Assembly: GCF_014218295.1 (NCBI RefSeq) | Contig: NZ_AP023287.1 | Span: forward strand, 4,960,001 to 5,024,000 | Source of the DNA: Mycolicibacterium litorale | GTDB lineage: Bacteria > Actinomycetota > Actinomycetes > Mycobacteriales > Mycobacteriaceae | Direction: 5' to 3' | DNA: 64,000 nucleotides | In this document: piece by piece, positions 26,842 to 34,955 of the stretch | How the letters are laid out: the number at the start of each line of letters is the position of its first letter | How positions within the stretch are numbered: position 1 is the stretch's first letter | Made by a program: the position numbers and the translations under genes | The notes under the pieces: generated by a model | Databases searched by the model: none | Told to the model about the DNA's origin: nothing | Seen by the model: the letters and a program-made list of their open reading frames with translations, nothing else

Positions 26842-28302
26842 TCTCGCGTTCGAGTCGGCAACCGGTCCGCGCACGCGCAGGGTGATCGGCAGGTCGTCGG
26901 CGGGCATCGGCCCGGTTCCCCAGGTCAGCGGGACCCGGTAGCCCGCAGGCACGCGCCACTCGAAGCGTCTGAGCATCTGGTGCATGGTGGCCTTGACCGT
27001 CATATCGGCGAACTGCTGGCCGATGCACTTGTGCGCCCCACCGCCGAACGGCGCGAACACGTAGCGGCTCACCGCCGCCCTGGCGTCGGCGCGGTCGAGG
27101 AACCGCCGGGGGTCGAACGTGTCGGGCTCGGGCCACCAGTCGGCGAGCCGCATGGAGGCGTGCACGTTGACGGCCACCAGGGCCTTACGGGGCACGAAGT
27201 GGCCGAGGATCTCGGTGTCGCGCGTGGTCTGGCGGAACAGCGTGCCCGCCGGCGCATACATCCGCAGCGTCTCCTTGAACGCCGCATCGAGCAGCGGGTA
27301 CGCGTCCAGGTCGAGCAGGGTCGGTGCGTCGTTGGGCAGGGTGAGCGCTTCCTCTCGAAGAGCGTTCTGCCACTTCGGGTTTCGGCCCAACTCGTAGGTG
27401 AGCATCGACAACGCGATGGCGGTGGTGTCGTGCGCGGCCATCAGCAGGAAGATCATGTGGTTGACGATGTCGGTCGCCGTGAAGCGTGCTCCGTCGTCGT
27501 CCTCGCTGCGACACAGCATCGAGAACAGGTCGACGCCGTCGCCCCGTTGGCGGGCAGGGATCTGGGCGTGGAAGTAGCGTTCGAGCCGCTCCCGTGCGCG
27601 CAGGCCTCTGGCCCACACGCCGCCGGGCACATCCGCGCGCAGCAGCGCCTGCCCGCCGCGCACGGTGTCGTGGAAGTGCCTCGACAGTCGATCGGACTCG
27701 GGGCCGAGGCGGGTGCCGACGAACACCTCGGCGGCCTGTTCGAGGAGCAGGTGCTTGATGGCGGGGTAGAACGGGAAGCCCTCCCCGGCCGGCCATGTCG
27801 CCAGTGTGCGGTCGATACCGGGGCGCATCAGTTCGAGATAGCCCTCGAGTGCGCTACGCGTGAAGGCCTGCTGCATGATCCGGCGGTGGTCGCGGTGTTC
27901 TTCGAAGTCCAGCAGCATGATCCCGCGGTGGAAGAACGGCCCGATGACGGGCGCCCAACCGCGGGTGCTGGAGAAGACCTTGTCCCGGTTGATCCAGGCG
28001 GCCTCCAAGGCGTCGGGCCCCATCAGGGCGACCACGCGGAATCCGACGCCGCCGGCCCATGACACCGGGCCGTACCGGTCGTACCGGCGCCGGGCGAAGT
28101 CCAGGGGTTCGGCGAGTGCGCTCAAGGTGTGGCCGATGAACGGCAGACCGTAGTTCCCCAGCACCGGTGAGAGGTTCGACCCGGGTGGCGGCGGGGCCAG
28201 CGGCTCTTCCCTGCTCGGGAAGTGCGCGGTGACGGCCGCGCCGAGCGCGTGCAGCCGGTGGGTGTTCGCGGGCGAGGTGAGCTGCGCGGTCAGAGATGTC
28301 AT
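26833..28302 (-). CDS. Cytochrome P450, CYP136-like
   Basis: This 489-residue protein shows the I-helix AAHDTTAIAL, K-helix ETLRMYAP (ExxR), and heme loop FGGGAHKCIG with Cys426 as the iron ligand. The N-terminal half carries GWAPVIGPFFHRGIMLLDFEEHRDHRRIMQQAF, which closely resembles M. tuberculosis CYP136 (Rv3059) as I recall it. CYP136 likewise has a TetR gene next door (Rv3058c). The substrate is unknown. ATG 28302 is chosen for its AGGAGG ribosome-binding site. The divergent TetR gene starts 60 bases away and probably regulates it. Not in this position in M. tuberculosis, so accessory here. Confidence 0.93.
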   Translation of the reverse strand: MTSLTAQLTSPANTHRLHALGAAVTAHFPSREEPLAPPPPGSNLSPVLGNYGLPFIGHTLSALAEPLDFARRRYDRYGPVSWAGGVGFRVVALMGPDALEAAWINRDKVFSSTRGWAPVIGPFFHRGIMLLDFEEHRDHRRIMQQAFTRSALEGYLELMRPGIDRTLATWPAGEGFPFYPAIKHLLLEQAAEVFVGTRLGPESDRLSRHFHDTVRGGQALLRADVPGGVWARGLRARERLERYFHAQIPARQRGDGVDLFSMLCRSEDDDGARFTATDIVNHMIFLLMAAHDTTAIALSMLTYELGRNPKWQNALREEALTLPNDAPTLLDLDAYPLLDAAFKETLRMYAPAGTLFRQTTRDTEILGHFVPRKALVAVNVHASMRLADWWPEPDTFDPRRFLDRADARAAVSRYVFAPFGGGAHKCIGQQFADMTVKATMHQMLRRFEWRVPAGYRVPLTWGTGPMPADDLPITLRVRGPVADSNARRP

Positions 28303-28330
28303 CCGCCGGCCTCCTGGCTGAACCGGTATC

Positions 28331-28348
28331 TGGTACGAAACCGTGCCA
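28331..28348. promoter_or_regulatory. Candidate TetR operator between the P450 and TetR genes
   Basis: The 18-bp site TGGTACGAAACCGTGCCA has outer arms TGG/CCA and inner arms ACG/CGT in dyad symmetry, with mismatches at the fourth base and in the centre. It lies in the 59-base divergent gap, where it could control both genes. Confidence 0.5.
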
Positions 28349-28361
28349 GAATGTGTCGGTG

Positions 28362-29030
28362 ATGTCAACGGTCGACGAGCCCGATCCGCCCCGGCGGCCG
28401 TACGGCGGGCAATCCGCCGAAGCCCGCCGCCGGCAGCGCAGGGAACGCCTGATCGACGCCGCCCTCGACGCGATGGCACGCGACGAATGGCGCAGCGCGA
28501 CGGTCGATCGGCTGTGCGCCGCGGCGGGTCTGAACAAGCGCTACTTCTACGAGAGCTTCGCGAATCTGGACGCTGTGGCCGGCGCCGTCGTCGACGAGAT
28601 CGCCGAGGACGTGCGCGCCGCAACCGTCCGGGCGGCGGACGCCGCCGCGGCCGAATCGCTGGAGACGCAGGCGTTCGCCGGGGTCGGTGCGGCGGTACGC
28701 GCGCTGGTCGACGACCCGCGGCGCGCCCGCGTCCTGCTCGGTGGCGTCGCGGCCTCCCCTGAGCTGCACGACCACCGAGCCAGGGCCATGCGCCGCCTGA
28801 CCGACGTGCTGATCGACCAGGGCCGTACCGTGCACGGCGTCGAACTCGAAGCCGACCCGCTGGCGCGAGTCGCACCGGCGTTCATCGTCGGCGGCACCGC
28901 CGACGCCATCCTGGCGTTCGTCCGCGGGCGAACCGGCCTGACCGTCGACGAGTTCATCGCAGCGCTCGCCACGCTCTGGCTCATCACCGGCAACGGCTCG
29001 GCGGAGATCGCCCGTGCCCGGACGCCGTAG
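28362..29030 (+). CDS. TetR-family transcriptional regulator
   Basis: This 222-residue protein has an N-terminal helix-turn-helix (RRERLIDAALDAMARDEWRSATVDRLCAAAGLNKRYFYESFANLDAV), a clear TetR recognition region with NKRYFYESF in the usual K-x-x-x-Y-x-x-F position. The C-terminal ligand domain is mostly helical and Ala-rich. It is divergent from the CYP136-like gene with a palindrome between them, so the likely target is the P450 promoter and its own. GTG at 28359 directly precedes the ATG and is an alternative start. Confidence 0.87.
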   Translation: MSTVDEPDPPRRPYGGQSAEARRRQRRERLIDAALDAMARDEWRSATVDRLCAAAGLNKRYFYESFANLDAVAGAVVDEIAEDVRAATVRAADAAAAESLETQAFAGVGAAVRALVDDPRRARVLLGGVAASPELHDHRARAMRRLTDVLIDQGRTVHGVELEADPLARVAPAFIVGGTADAILAFVRGRTGLTVDEFIAALATLWLITGNGSAEIARARTP

Positions 29031-29033
29031 GTG

Positions 29034-29561
29034 TCAGCGGCCCTGCAGGCGCCGGTTCCACCAGGCGGGGTTGCGGTGCGCCTGGGCCCGCAGGCGCCGG
29101 AACTCGATGCGCTGGATGCGCAGCAGCGCGGGCACCACCACCAGGGGAACGGCCGCTCCGAGCAGGCCCGCGCGGCGGTTCTCGACGAGGCCGAGCGCCG
29201 CCGCGACCGCTGAGACGTAGAGGATTCCGTTGTAGGGCCCCACCACCCGGCCACGCATGCCTTCACATTCCAGCAGGTAGGGCACGCCGCCGGTCCATCG
29301 TGTGGGCCAGTAGATGAAGTGGGCGGCCGTGGCCCACAGGAACAGCCCGTTCATCACCGCGAAGAGCCTGTCCGAGTGATGTCCTCGCCGTCCGGCGGCG
29401 AGGTGGGAGCAGGCGGTGCCGGTGACCCAGACGGCGGCCGCGGGCGCCGGTCCGGCCACCGACGACAACGGCATCGCCATCCCGGCGGCGAGTTCGTAGC
29501 AGACGTGGGCGCCCATCGAGGCCACCGCGAGGCGGGTCCAGGGTCGATGTGCGTCCGTCAC
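29034..29561 (-). CDS. Unrecognised small integral membrane protein
   Basis: The protein is 175 residues, starting at GTG. About four membrane segments are visible (RLAVASMGAHVCYELAAGMAMPL, AAVWVTGTACSHLA, LFAVMNGLFLWATAAHFIYW, and two in the ILYVSAVAAALGLV to GAAVPLVVVPALL stretch), with a basic C-terminal tail (RIEFRRLRAQAHRNPAWWNRRLQGR). No catalytic or transport motif is recognised. It converges with the TetR gene (3 bases apart) and is divergent from the thioesterase. Confidence 0.65.
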   Translation of the reverse strand: MTDAHRPWTRLAVASMGAHVCYELAAGMAMPLSSVAGPAPAAAVWVTGTACSHLAAGRRGHHSDRLFAVMNGLFLWATAAHFIYWPTRWTGGVPYLLECEGMRGRVVGPYNGILYVSAVAAALGLVENRRAGLLGAAVPLVVVPALLRIQRIEFRRLRAQAHRNPAWWNRRLQGR

Positions 29562-29615
29562 GGTCTCAGCTTGCCCGACCAACGCCCCGCAAGCTGCGCC
29601 CAACCAGTTGGTAGA

Positions 29616-29621
29616 TAGGCT
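29616..29621 (+). promoter_or_regulatory. -10 element (TAGGCT) for tesB
   Basis: It ends 9 bases before ATG 29630 (6 before an in-frame TTG at 29627), compatible with a leaderless mRNA. Confidence 0.5.
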
Positions 29622-29629
29622 GCCGATTG

Positions 29630-30442
29630 ATGACCGCGCTCGAAGAGACCCACTGGCCGCACGCGAGCTGGATCGCGCGTCTGCTCGACTTCGAGCGCGA
29701 CGGCGACACCTTCCTGGCACCGCAGGTGACGAGCGGTCCGGCGCACCGCCTGTTCGGCGGGCTGATCGCCGCGCAGGCACTGGGGGCGGCCGGGGCGACG
29801 GTCGATCCGGTCAAACGCGCGCAGTCGCTGCACGCCTACTTCGTGCGCGGTGGCAAGTACGGGATCGATGTGGAACTGCAGGTCGAGCGCACCCGCGACG
29901 GGCGCTCCTTCGACACCCGCCGCGTCACCGCCGTCCAGGAAGGCAAGGTCATCCTCGAGATGATCGCATCGTTCCACCGTCCCGAGGACAGCGCGGACTG
30001 GCACCCCCGGCGAGAGAGCGCCCTGGCCTTCGAGGACGCGGTGCCGAAGTCTCCGGATCTGGAGTCGGTCGACCGGTTCGAGATCCGCTGCCGCCCCGAC
30101 GACACCTCCCCGTTCGCCGTTCCGCCGTTCTGGATCCGCACCCGCGACCCCATCGAGGACGATCCACTGATCCGCGCCTGCATGCTGACCTACATGTCGG
30201 ACCTGGGCCCGGTACCCGCCGCGCGCCCGGCGGGCGCACCCGACGAACCGGGTGCCGGCATGGCCGCCTCGCTGGACCACTCGGTGTGGTTCCACCGGCC
30301 GTTCGACCCGCACCGGTGGCACCGCTACGAGGTCAGCGGCGTGAACAACAGCGACGCGCGCGGGCTCGCGGTGGGTTCGCTGTACGACGACGGCGGCCTG
30401 TTGATCGCCAGCACCACCCAGGAAGCGCTCTGGCGGTTCTGA
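29630..30442 (+). CDS. tesB: Acyl-CoA thioesterase II (TesB-type)
   Basis: This 270-residue double-hotdog thioesterase cleaves acyl-CoA to free fatty acid and CoA. The N-terminal hotdog contains HRLFGGLIAAQAL and LHAYFVRGGKYGIDVELQVERTRDGRSFDTRRVTAVQEGKVI, a TesB hallmark. The second hotdog has LTYMSDLG, SLDHSVWFHRPF and GLAVGSLYDDGGLLIASTTQEALWR, where the Asp, Ser/Thr and Gln of the TesB active site lie. It has its own promoter. It lies 61 bases before the diiron-protein gene and could share a transcript with it. Confidence 0.92.
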   Translation: MTALEETHWPHASWIARLLDFERDGDTFLAPQVTSGPAHRLFGGLIAAQALGAAGATVDPVKRAQSLHAYFVRGGKYGIDVELQVERTRDGRSFDTRRVTAVQEGKVILEMIASFHRPEDSADWHPRRESALAFEDAVPKSPDLESVDRFEIRCRPDDTSPFAVPPFWIRTRDPIEDDPLIRACMLTYMSDLGPVPAARPAGAPDEPGAGMAASLDHSVWFHRPFDPHRWHRYEVSGVNNSDARGLAVGSLYDDGGLLIASTTQEALWRF

Positions 30443-30503
30443 CACCGGAAATCATCCCAGCCCAGGACGATTGGATAGCCCAAGTAACGGGTAAGTCCCC
30501 GGC

Positions 30504-31523
30504 GTGACCTTTGCGCCGATCATGACTGAACCGATGTTGCCCGACGCCCGTGGCCCGCTTTCGCTGGCCGTGGTGAACACCCTCACCGAACGCGCCCCGC
30601 GCAACCACCTGTCCCGCATCGAGGCGTCGCTCGGCGATTCCGACCCGTACGGCATCGATCTGCAGTTGGCGCTCTACGTCTGCTACGAACTGCACTACCG
30701 CGGCTTCGCCGGTGTCGACCCGAACTGGGAATGGAACCCGGGACTGCTGCACCTGCGCGGACAGATGGAGCAGTCGTTCCTCGCCGCGGTGCGCCGCGAC
30801 GTCGGGGAGATCGGCCCGGACGACACCGCCGCCGAGGAGATGGCGGCCCTCGCGATCGAACCCGTCGACGGTGAAGGCCCGTCGTACTACCTGCGCGACA
30901 AGGGCAGCTGGGAGCAGATGCGGGAGTACTTCGTGCACCGGTCGCTCTACCACCTCAAGGAAGGCGACCCGCACGCGTTTGCGATCCCCCGGCTGATCGG
31001 ACAGGCCAAGGCCTCGTTCGTCGCCGTGGAGTTCGACGAATTCGGCGGGGGCCGCGGACCGCAGCTGCACCAACAGCTGTTCGCCGATCTGATGGTGGCC
31101 GCCGACCTCGACGCGACCTACCTGGGTTACATCAACGATGTGCCCGCAGAGGCGCTGGCCGCGGTGAACCTGATGTCGATGTTCGGTCTGCACCGCTCGT
31201 TGCGCGGCGCGGCCGTCGGCCATTTCGCCTCCACCGAGATCACCTCGTCACCGGGATCGCGCAGGCTGGTCGAGGCGCTGGAGCGGATGGGCGCACCGGA
31301 CACCTGCGCGGCGTTCTTCCGCGAACACGTCGAAGCCGACGCCGTCCACGAACAGGTGGTGCGCACCGACGTGGTGGGCGATCTGGTGGCGCGGGAGCCG
31401 CAGCTCGACGCCGACGTCATCTTCGGCATCCGGGCCCACGCGCTGGTGGAGGACCGGTTGGCCGATCACCTGATGGCGTGCTGGACAGCCGGCGAGACGT
31501 CGCTACGCCGACCGCTGGTCTGA
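30504..31523 (+). CDS. Heme-oxygenase-like diiron protein (iron-containing redox enzyme family)
   Basis: This 339-residue all-helical protein fits the heme-oxygenase-like diiron (HDO) superfamily, which includes UndA, SznF and CADD. Candidate metal ligands follow family spacing: Glu176/Glu179 in VAVEFDEFGGG, His189 in QLHQQLF, Glu245 in GHFASTE and His275, Asp279, His282 in FFREHVEADAVHE. YHLKEGDPHAFAIPRL (149-163) is a conserved family segment. Members oxidise amino or fatty acids or nitrogen compounds using O2, but this one's substrate is unknown. Its 3' end overlaps the convergent CDGSH gene by 21 bases. A short in-frame alternative start at ATG 30522 exists. Confidence 0.85.
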   Translation: MTFAPIMTEPMLPDARGPLSLAVVNTLTERAPRNHLSRIEASLGDSDPYGIDLQLALYVCYELHYRGFAGVDPNWEWNPGLLHLRGQMEQSFLAAVRRDVGEIGPDDTAAEEMAALAIEPVDGEGPSYYLRDKGSWEQMREYFVHRSLYHLKEGDPHAFAIPRLIGQAKASFVAVEFDEFGGGRGPQLHQQLFADLMVAADLDATYLGYINDVPAEALAAVNLMSMFGLHRSLRGAAVGHFASTEITSSPGSRRLVEALERMGAPDTCAAFFREHVEADAVHEQVVRTDVVGDLVAREPQLDADVIFGIRAHALVEDRLADHLMACWTAGETSLRRPLV

Positions 31524-31727
31524 GGAGGCCGCGTCGGCGCCGCCACGGCGGCGCCGACGATGGCTCGTATCGCACAGCGGATAGTTCTTACTGCGTTTGC
31601 ACGCACAGATCGCGACCATGAAGCGGTCGGATTCCACCACGCTGCCGTCGGGCATCTCGATGCGGACGGGGCCCTCCACCATGATGGGCCCGCCCTGCAC
31701 CACCCGCACGGTGCGCGGTTCGGTCAC
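31503..31727 (-). CDS. CDGSH-type 2Fe-2S protein
   Basis: This 74-residue protein has the single CDGSH signature CACKRSKNYPLCDTSH: three Cys (41, 43, 52) and one His (56) ligating a 2Fe-2S cluster, here in the C-x-C-x2-S-x3-P-x-C-D-x2-H form. The N-terminal part (VVQGGPIMVEGPVRIEMPDGSVVESDRFMVAIC) is the beta-strand region of the mitoNEET-like fold. A basic RRRRRGG tail follows. It overlaps the methyltransferase by 4 bases upstream and the diiron-protein gene at its 3' end. Possible electron donor to that enzyme. Confidence 0.9.
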   Translation of the reverse strand: MTEPRTVRVVQGGPIMVEGPVRIEMPDGSVVESDRFMVAICACKRSKNYPLCDTSHRRRRRGGADAASSDQRSA

Positions 31728-32419
31728 GGTTTGTCCGCCCGGATGACCAGCAGTTCTTCCTCACGCCGGCCCGGATCCAGACGGCCCGTCTCTTCCAGCC
31801 ACTCGGCACGTGCGGTCAGCACCGGTCCGAACGGGATCCACTGCCAGGCAATGACTTCGGCGTCCAGGCCGGCGCTCGACAGCGCGGCCAGCGTACGGCG
31901 CGGATCGGCGAACTCGGACTGCACGAGCAGCAGACTGCCGCCATCGGCCAGCAGATCGGGCATGGCCGCGCACAGGGGGTCCAGGACCAGGCGGCCGTCG
32001 TAGCCGGCGTCCCACGCACGCGCCGGGCCGACAGTCGACGGCACCGGTGTGCGCTCGGCCTCGGGATCGTGCGGTACGTACGGCGGGTTGCACGTCACCA
32101 GATCGAAGGGGGCGAACTCGACCGCGCGCGCCCACGACCCCAGGTGGACGTCGACCGCGGCATCCGCGCTCACCGCGTTGCCGCGGGCACACCGCACCGC
32201 GCGCGGGCAGATGTCGAAAGCGGTCACCGACGACGCACCCTGCTGGGCGGCGTTGACCGCCACCACTCCGCTGCCGGTGCACAGGTCGGCGACCCGGCGC
32301 CCGACGGCCAGACCCGTCTTCTCCATGATGTCGATCAGCAGTTGCGAATCTTCCTGCGGGGCGTACACGCCTTCCGCCGCGACCACGCTGTCGCGCTCGT
32401 CGGTGTATGCAGTCGTCAC
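31724..32419 (-). CDS. SAM-dependent methyltransferase, HemK2/PrmC-like
   Basis: This 231-residue protein starts at GTG. Motif I is VADLCTGSGVVAVNAA, and the post-I acidic residue lies in TAFDICPRAVRCARGNA. The NPPY tetrapeptide (VTCNPPYVPHD) marks N-methyltransferases of glutamine, adenine or similar amides. It lacks the N-terminal domain of PrmC and so resembles the eukaryotic HemK2/MTQ2 form. The target could be a release factor, another protein or a small molecule. It forms an overlapping pair with the CDGSH gene. Confidence 0.85.
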   Translation of the reverse strand: MTTAYTDERDSVVAAEGVYAPQEDSQLLIDIMEKTGLAVGRRVADLCTGSGVVAVNAAQQGASSVTAFDICPRAVRCARGNAVSADAAVDVHLGSWARAVEFAPFDLVTCNPPYVPHDPEAERTPVPSTVGPARAWDAGYDGRLVLDPLCAAMPDLLADGGSLLLVQSEFADPRRTLAALSSAGLDAEVIAWQWIPFGPVLTARAEWLEETGRLDPGRREEELLVIRADKP

Positions 32420-32533
32420 ATCGGCCTCTCGACGTCAAGGGGTCATTTGCTGCGGTGATTAATGCCCTGTATCGCGATTGTTAAACCAGCACATGCCGTT
32501 TGCGCCGCTGTTAGGGCGGGCACCCGACGGGGC

Positions 32534-33187
32534 GTGAATGTCTCAGATCTCCTCGCGCTCCCGGTCGAAGTCGGCGCCGCGGTGCGCCAGCGCAGGCTGT
32601 TCCACCCCGCCGGGGTGCTGGCGCGTGGCCGCATCGAGCGGATCGCTCCACCGGGCCAGGGTCTGCCGATCGAGGACGGTGACGTCATCGGCCGGGTGTC
32701 GAAGGCGGTCGGGCTGCCGGGGTCGGTGCCGGACGTCGCCGGTCTGGCCTGGCGGATGACGATCGACGACCGCCCGTGGGACGTGCTGCTCGCGACCACC
32801 GCGCTCAACCGGTTCCTGCTGCTGCCCACCACGTCGTGGGACAACACCACCTACTCCAGCCTGATGCCGCTGCGCTACCAAGGCGGTGTGTGGTGGTTGC
32901 GCGCTCGGCTCACGACGAAACTCGACCGCCCGGGCCTGTCGCTGGACAGCATCACCGACCGGCTGGGACGGGGCGACCTCGAGTACAGCGTCGAGCAAGC
33001 CGCGGGCACAGGCCAGTTCGGGCCGCTGGCGCGGCTGACCCTGTCCGAGGTGATCCCGCCCGACCACGATCTGTCGTTCGATCCCACCCTCAACACCGCG
33101 CCCGGGGTGGCGCTGACACCAGGCTGGCTGACGGACTTCCGCCGAGCGGCCTACCGTCGCAGCCGCGAGGGCCGCGACGCGGAGTAG
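32534..33187 (+). CDS. Unrecognised conserved protein
   Basis: The protein is about 217 residues from GTG 32534; the frame is open back to 32462, but no better start is seen. Sequence features are GRIERIAPPGQGLPIEDGDVIGRVSKAVGLPGSVPDVAGLAWRM, PWDVLLATTALNRFLLLPTTSW and a C-terminal TLNTAPGVALTPGWLTDFRRAAYRRSREGRDAE. No signal peptide or membrane helix is present. The pattern of a Gly-Arg-rich loop followed by DLLLAT-like strand is vaguely reminiscent of catalase-fold relatives, but I cannot assign a family. It is divergent from the methyltransferase and 3 bases from the convergent small acidic gene. Confidence 0.65.
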   Translation: MNVSDLLALPVEVGAAVRQRRLFHPAGVLARGRIERIAPPGQGLPIEDGDVIGRVSKAVGLPGSVPDVAGLAWRMTIDDRPWDVLLATTALNRFLLLPTTSWDNTTYSSLMPLRYQGGVWWLRARLTTKLDRPGLSLDSITDRLGRGDLEYSVEQAAGTGQFGPLARLTLSEVIPPDHDLSFDPTLNTAPGVALTPGWLTDFRRAAYRRSREGRDAE

Positions 33188-33190
33188 GGC

Positions 33191-33349
33191 CTAATCCGGC
33201 GACTCCTCGGTGTCGTCGGACGTGGTGATCTCGGGAGCGACCTCGCGGGACGCCATGCCACCCTCGCGACCCTGATCCGTCGGGCCGGGGCGGCCACCCT
33301 TGGGCTCGGTGGTGTGTTCCTCGTCGTAGATGCCTTCTCCACGGGGCAC
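33191..33349 (-). CDS. Small acidic, probably disordered protein (52 residues)
   Basis: The reading frame from GTG 33349 to TAG 33191 gives 52 residues starting VPRGEGIYDEEHTTEPKGG and ending SDDTEESPD. It is rich in Glu, Asp, Gly and Pro with no hydrophobic core. A near-perfect Shine-Dalgarno (AAAGGAGG, 5-base spacing) directly precedes it, the best such site seen in the window, and argues that the frame is translated. It sits between the unrecognised gene and the F420-type oxidoreductase. Function unknown. Confidence 0.7.
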   Translation of the reverse strand: MPRGEGIYDEEHTTEPKGGRPGPTDQGREGGMASREVAPEITTSDDTEESPD

Positions 33350-33354
33350 GGTGC

Positions 33355-33362
33355 CCTCCTTT
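33355..33362 (-). promoter_or_regulatory. Strong Shine-Dalgarno (AAAGGAGG) of the 52-residue gene
   Basis: On the minus strand AAAGGAGG ends 5 bases before GTG 33349. It decides that this short frame is a gene. Confidence 0.7.
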
Positions 33363-33396
33363 CGTCACCGCGCGGTCTACCCCTCGGGCTCCGGGT

Positions 33397-34383
33397 TCAA
33401 CCGGCCGCGCTGCGCAGCTTCTCCAACAGCGGGCCGGCCGCCTCGTCGAGGAACCGGTCCTGCCCCTCGTCGCCGACCTGGACCAGGGCGATGTCGGTGA
33501 AGCCGGCTTTCCAGTACTCGCTGACCGACTCGACGATCGCGTCCAGGTCGGGGCCGCACGGGATCGACTCCGCGGTGTCCTCGGGGCGCACGAACTGGGT
33601 CGCGCCGGCGAACCCGGCGGTGGTCGGCAGGTCGGCGTTGACGGCCCAGCCGCCGGCGAACCAGCGGAACTGCTCGTGGGCCCGTGCCACCGCGGCGTCG
33701 CGGTCGGGATCCCAGCAGATCGGGATCTGGCCGATCACCCGGACGTGGCCGGGCAACCCCGTCGCGCGGCGCGCGTCGTGCCACTCGTCGACCAGGTCCT
33801 TGTTGGGTTCGACGGCGATCAGGTGGTCGGCGAGTTGGGCGAACGCCTCGACCGAGCGTTCACCCGATACCGCGGCGGCGATCGCGACCGGGGTCTCGGG
33901 TAGATCCCACAGCCTCGCCGAGTCGATCTCGAAGTACTCGCCGCGCCAGTCGACCACCTCGCCGGTGAACAGTTCGCGGATGATCTGGATGGCTTCGCGC
34001 AGCATGTCCTGGCGTCGTGCGATCGTCGGCCAGCCCTTGCCGACGACGTGCTCGTTGAGGTTCTCTCCGGTACCGACGCCCAGGGTGAAGCGGCCGTCGG
34101 CGAGGATCTGCAGCGTCGCGGCCTGCTGGGCGACGATCGCCGGGTGGTAGCGCATCGTCGGGCAGGTCACGTAGGTGAACAGTTCGACGCGTTCGGTGAC
34201 GTGCGCGACGGCGCCGAGCGTGGTCCACGCATTCGGGGCGTGGCCCTGCGCCGACAACCACGGCGAGTAGTGGTCGCTGGACACCTCGAAGTCGAATCCC
34301 ACGTTCTCCGCTGCGGCGGCGTAGCGGACGAGATCCTTGGGCCCGCTCTGCTCGGTCATCAGGGTGTAGCCGAAACGCGTCAT
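33397..34383 (-). CDS. LLM-class F420-dependent oxidoreductase (G6PDH-like family)
   Basis: This 328-residue luciferase-like TIM barrel contains FEVSSDHYSPW near the N terminus, GVGTGENLNEHVVG (cofactor-binding loop), and YEFxxxxx-type TGEVVDWRGEYFEIDSARLWDLPETPVAIAAAVSGERSVEAFAQLADHLIAVEP. This layout is that of F420-dependent glucose-6-phosphate dehydrogenase and its close relatives. The substrate is not assigned, because related mycobacterial proteins act on mycolate precursors and other compounds. ATG 34383 begins the canonical MTRFGYTLMTEQ; a longer frame upstream is less likely. It follows yqeY by 68 bases on the same strand. Confidence 0.87.
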   Translation of the reverse strand: MTRFGYTLMTEQSGPKDLVRYAAAAENVGFDFEVSSDHYSPWLSAQGHAPNAWTTLGAVAHVTERVELFTYVTCPTMRYHPAIVAQQAATLQILADGRFTLGVGTGENLNEHVVGKGWPTIARRQDMLREAIQIIRELFTGEVVDWRGEYFEIDSARLWDLPETPVAIAAAVSGERSVEAFAQLADHLIAVEPNKDLVDEWHDARRATGLPGHVRVIGQIPICWDPDRDAAVARAHEQFRWFAGGWAVNADLPTTAGFAGATQFVRPEDTAESIPCGPDLDAIVESVSEYWKAGFTDIALVQVGDEGQDRFLDEAAGPLLEKLRSAAG

Positions 34384-34451
34384 GCCGTGCGGGTAGCCCG
34401 TGCCCGGGAGGTGCAAACGGCGCGCACCGGATACGCTGCGCCCCAAGCGGT

Positions 34452-34916
34452 CTAGAGGCGCGCCTTCACGGCGGCCGACAACCGCGCGCCGTCGGCCTTG
34501 CCCGCGGCGATCGCCGTCGCCGCCTTCATGACCTGACCCATCTGTTTCATCGTGGGCCGCTCACCGAGTTCCTCGGCCACCTGGGCCATCGCGGTTTCGA
34601 CGACGTCGGCGAGTTCGGCCTCCGTCAGCGGCGTCGGCAGGTACTCGTCGATGACGCGGGCCTCGGCGTGTTCGTTGGCGGCGAGTTCGCCGCGCCCGTT
34701 CTGGGTGTACACCTCGGCCGCCTCGCCGCGCTTGCGCGATTCCCGCGCAAGCACCTTCACCACATCGTCGTCGGTCAGCTCGCGCGCCTGCTTACCCGAG
34801 ACCTCCTCGGTCTGGATCGCGGCGAGCAGCATCCGCAGCGTCGCCGTCCGGAGTTTGTCCTGTGCCTTCATCGCGTCCGTGAGATCGGCCCGCAGCCGCG
34901 CTTTGAGTTCCGCCAT
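34452..34916 (-). CDS. GatB/YqeY domain protein (Rv3688c-like)
   Basis: This 154-residue helical protein resembles the C-terminal tail domain of GatB, the tRNA amidotransferase subunit. Typical features are LKARLRADLTDAMKAQDKLRTATLRMLLAAI at the N terminus and GERPTMKQMGQVMKAATAIAAGKADGARLSAAVK at the C terminus, the latter being the YqeY tRNA-interaction-like segment. The free-standing role is unknown. It is divergent from the proline-rich membrane gene, with a directly repeated sequence in the 101-base gap. Confidence 0.9.
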   Translation of the reverse strand: MAELKARLRADLTDAMKAQDKLRTATLRMLLAAIQTEEVSGKQARELTDDDVVKVLARESRKRGEAAEVYTQNGRGELAANEHAEARVIDEYLPTPLTEAELADVVETAMAQVAEELGERPTMKQMGQVMKAATAIAAGKADGARLSAAVKARL

Positions 34917-34955
34917 ACCCCGAAACTACGTGTCGCGGCGCATCGGCACCGCAAG

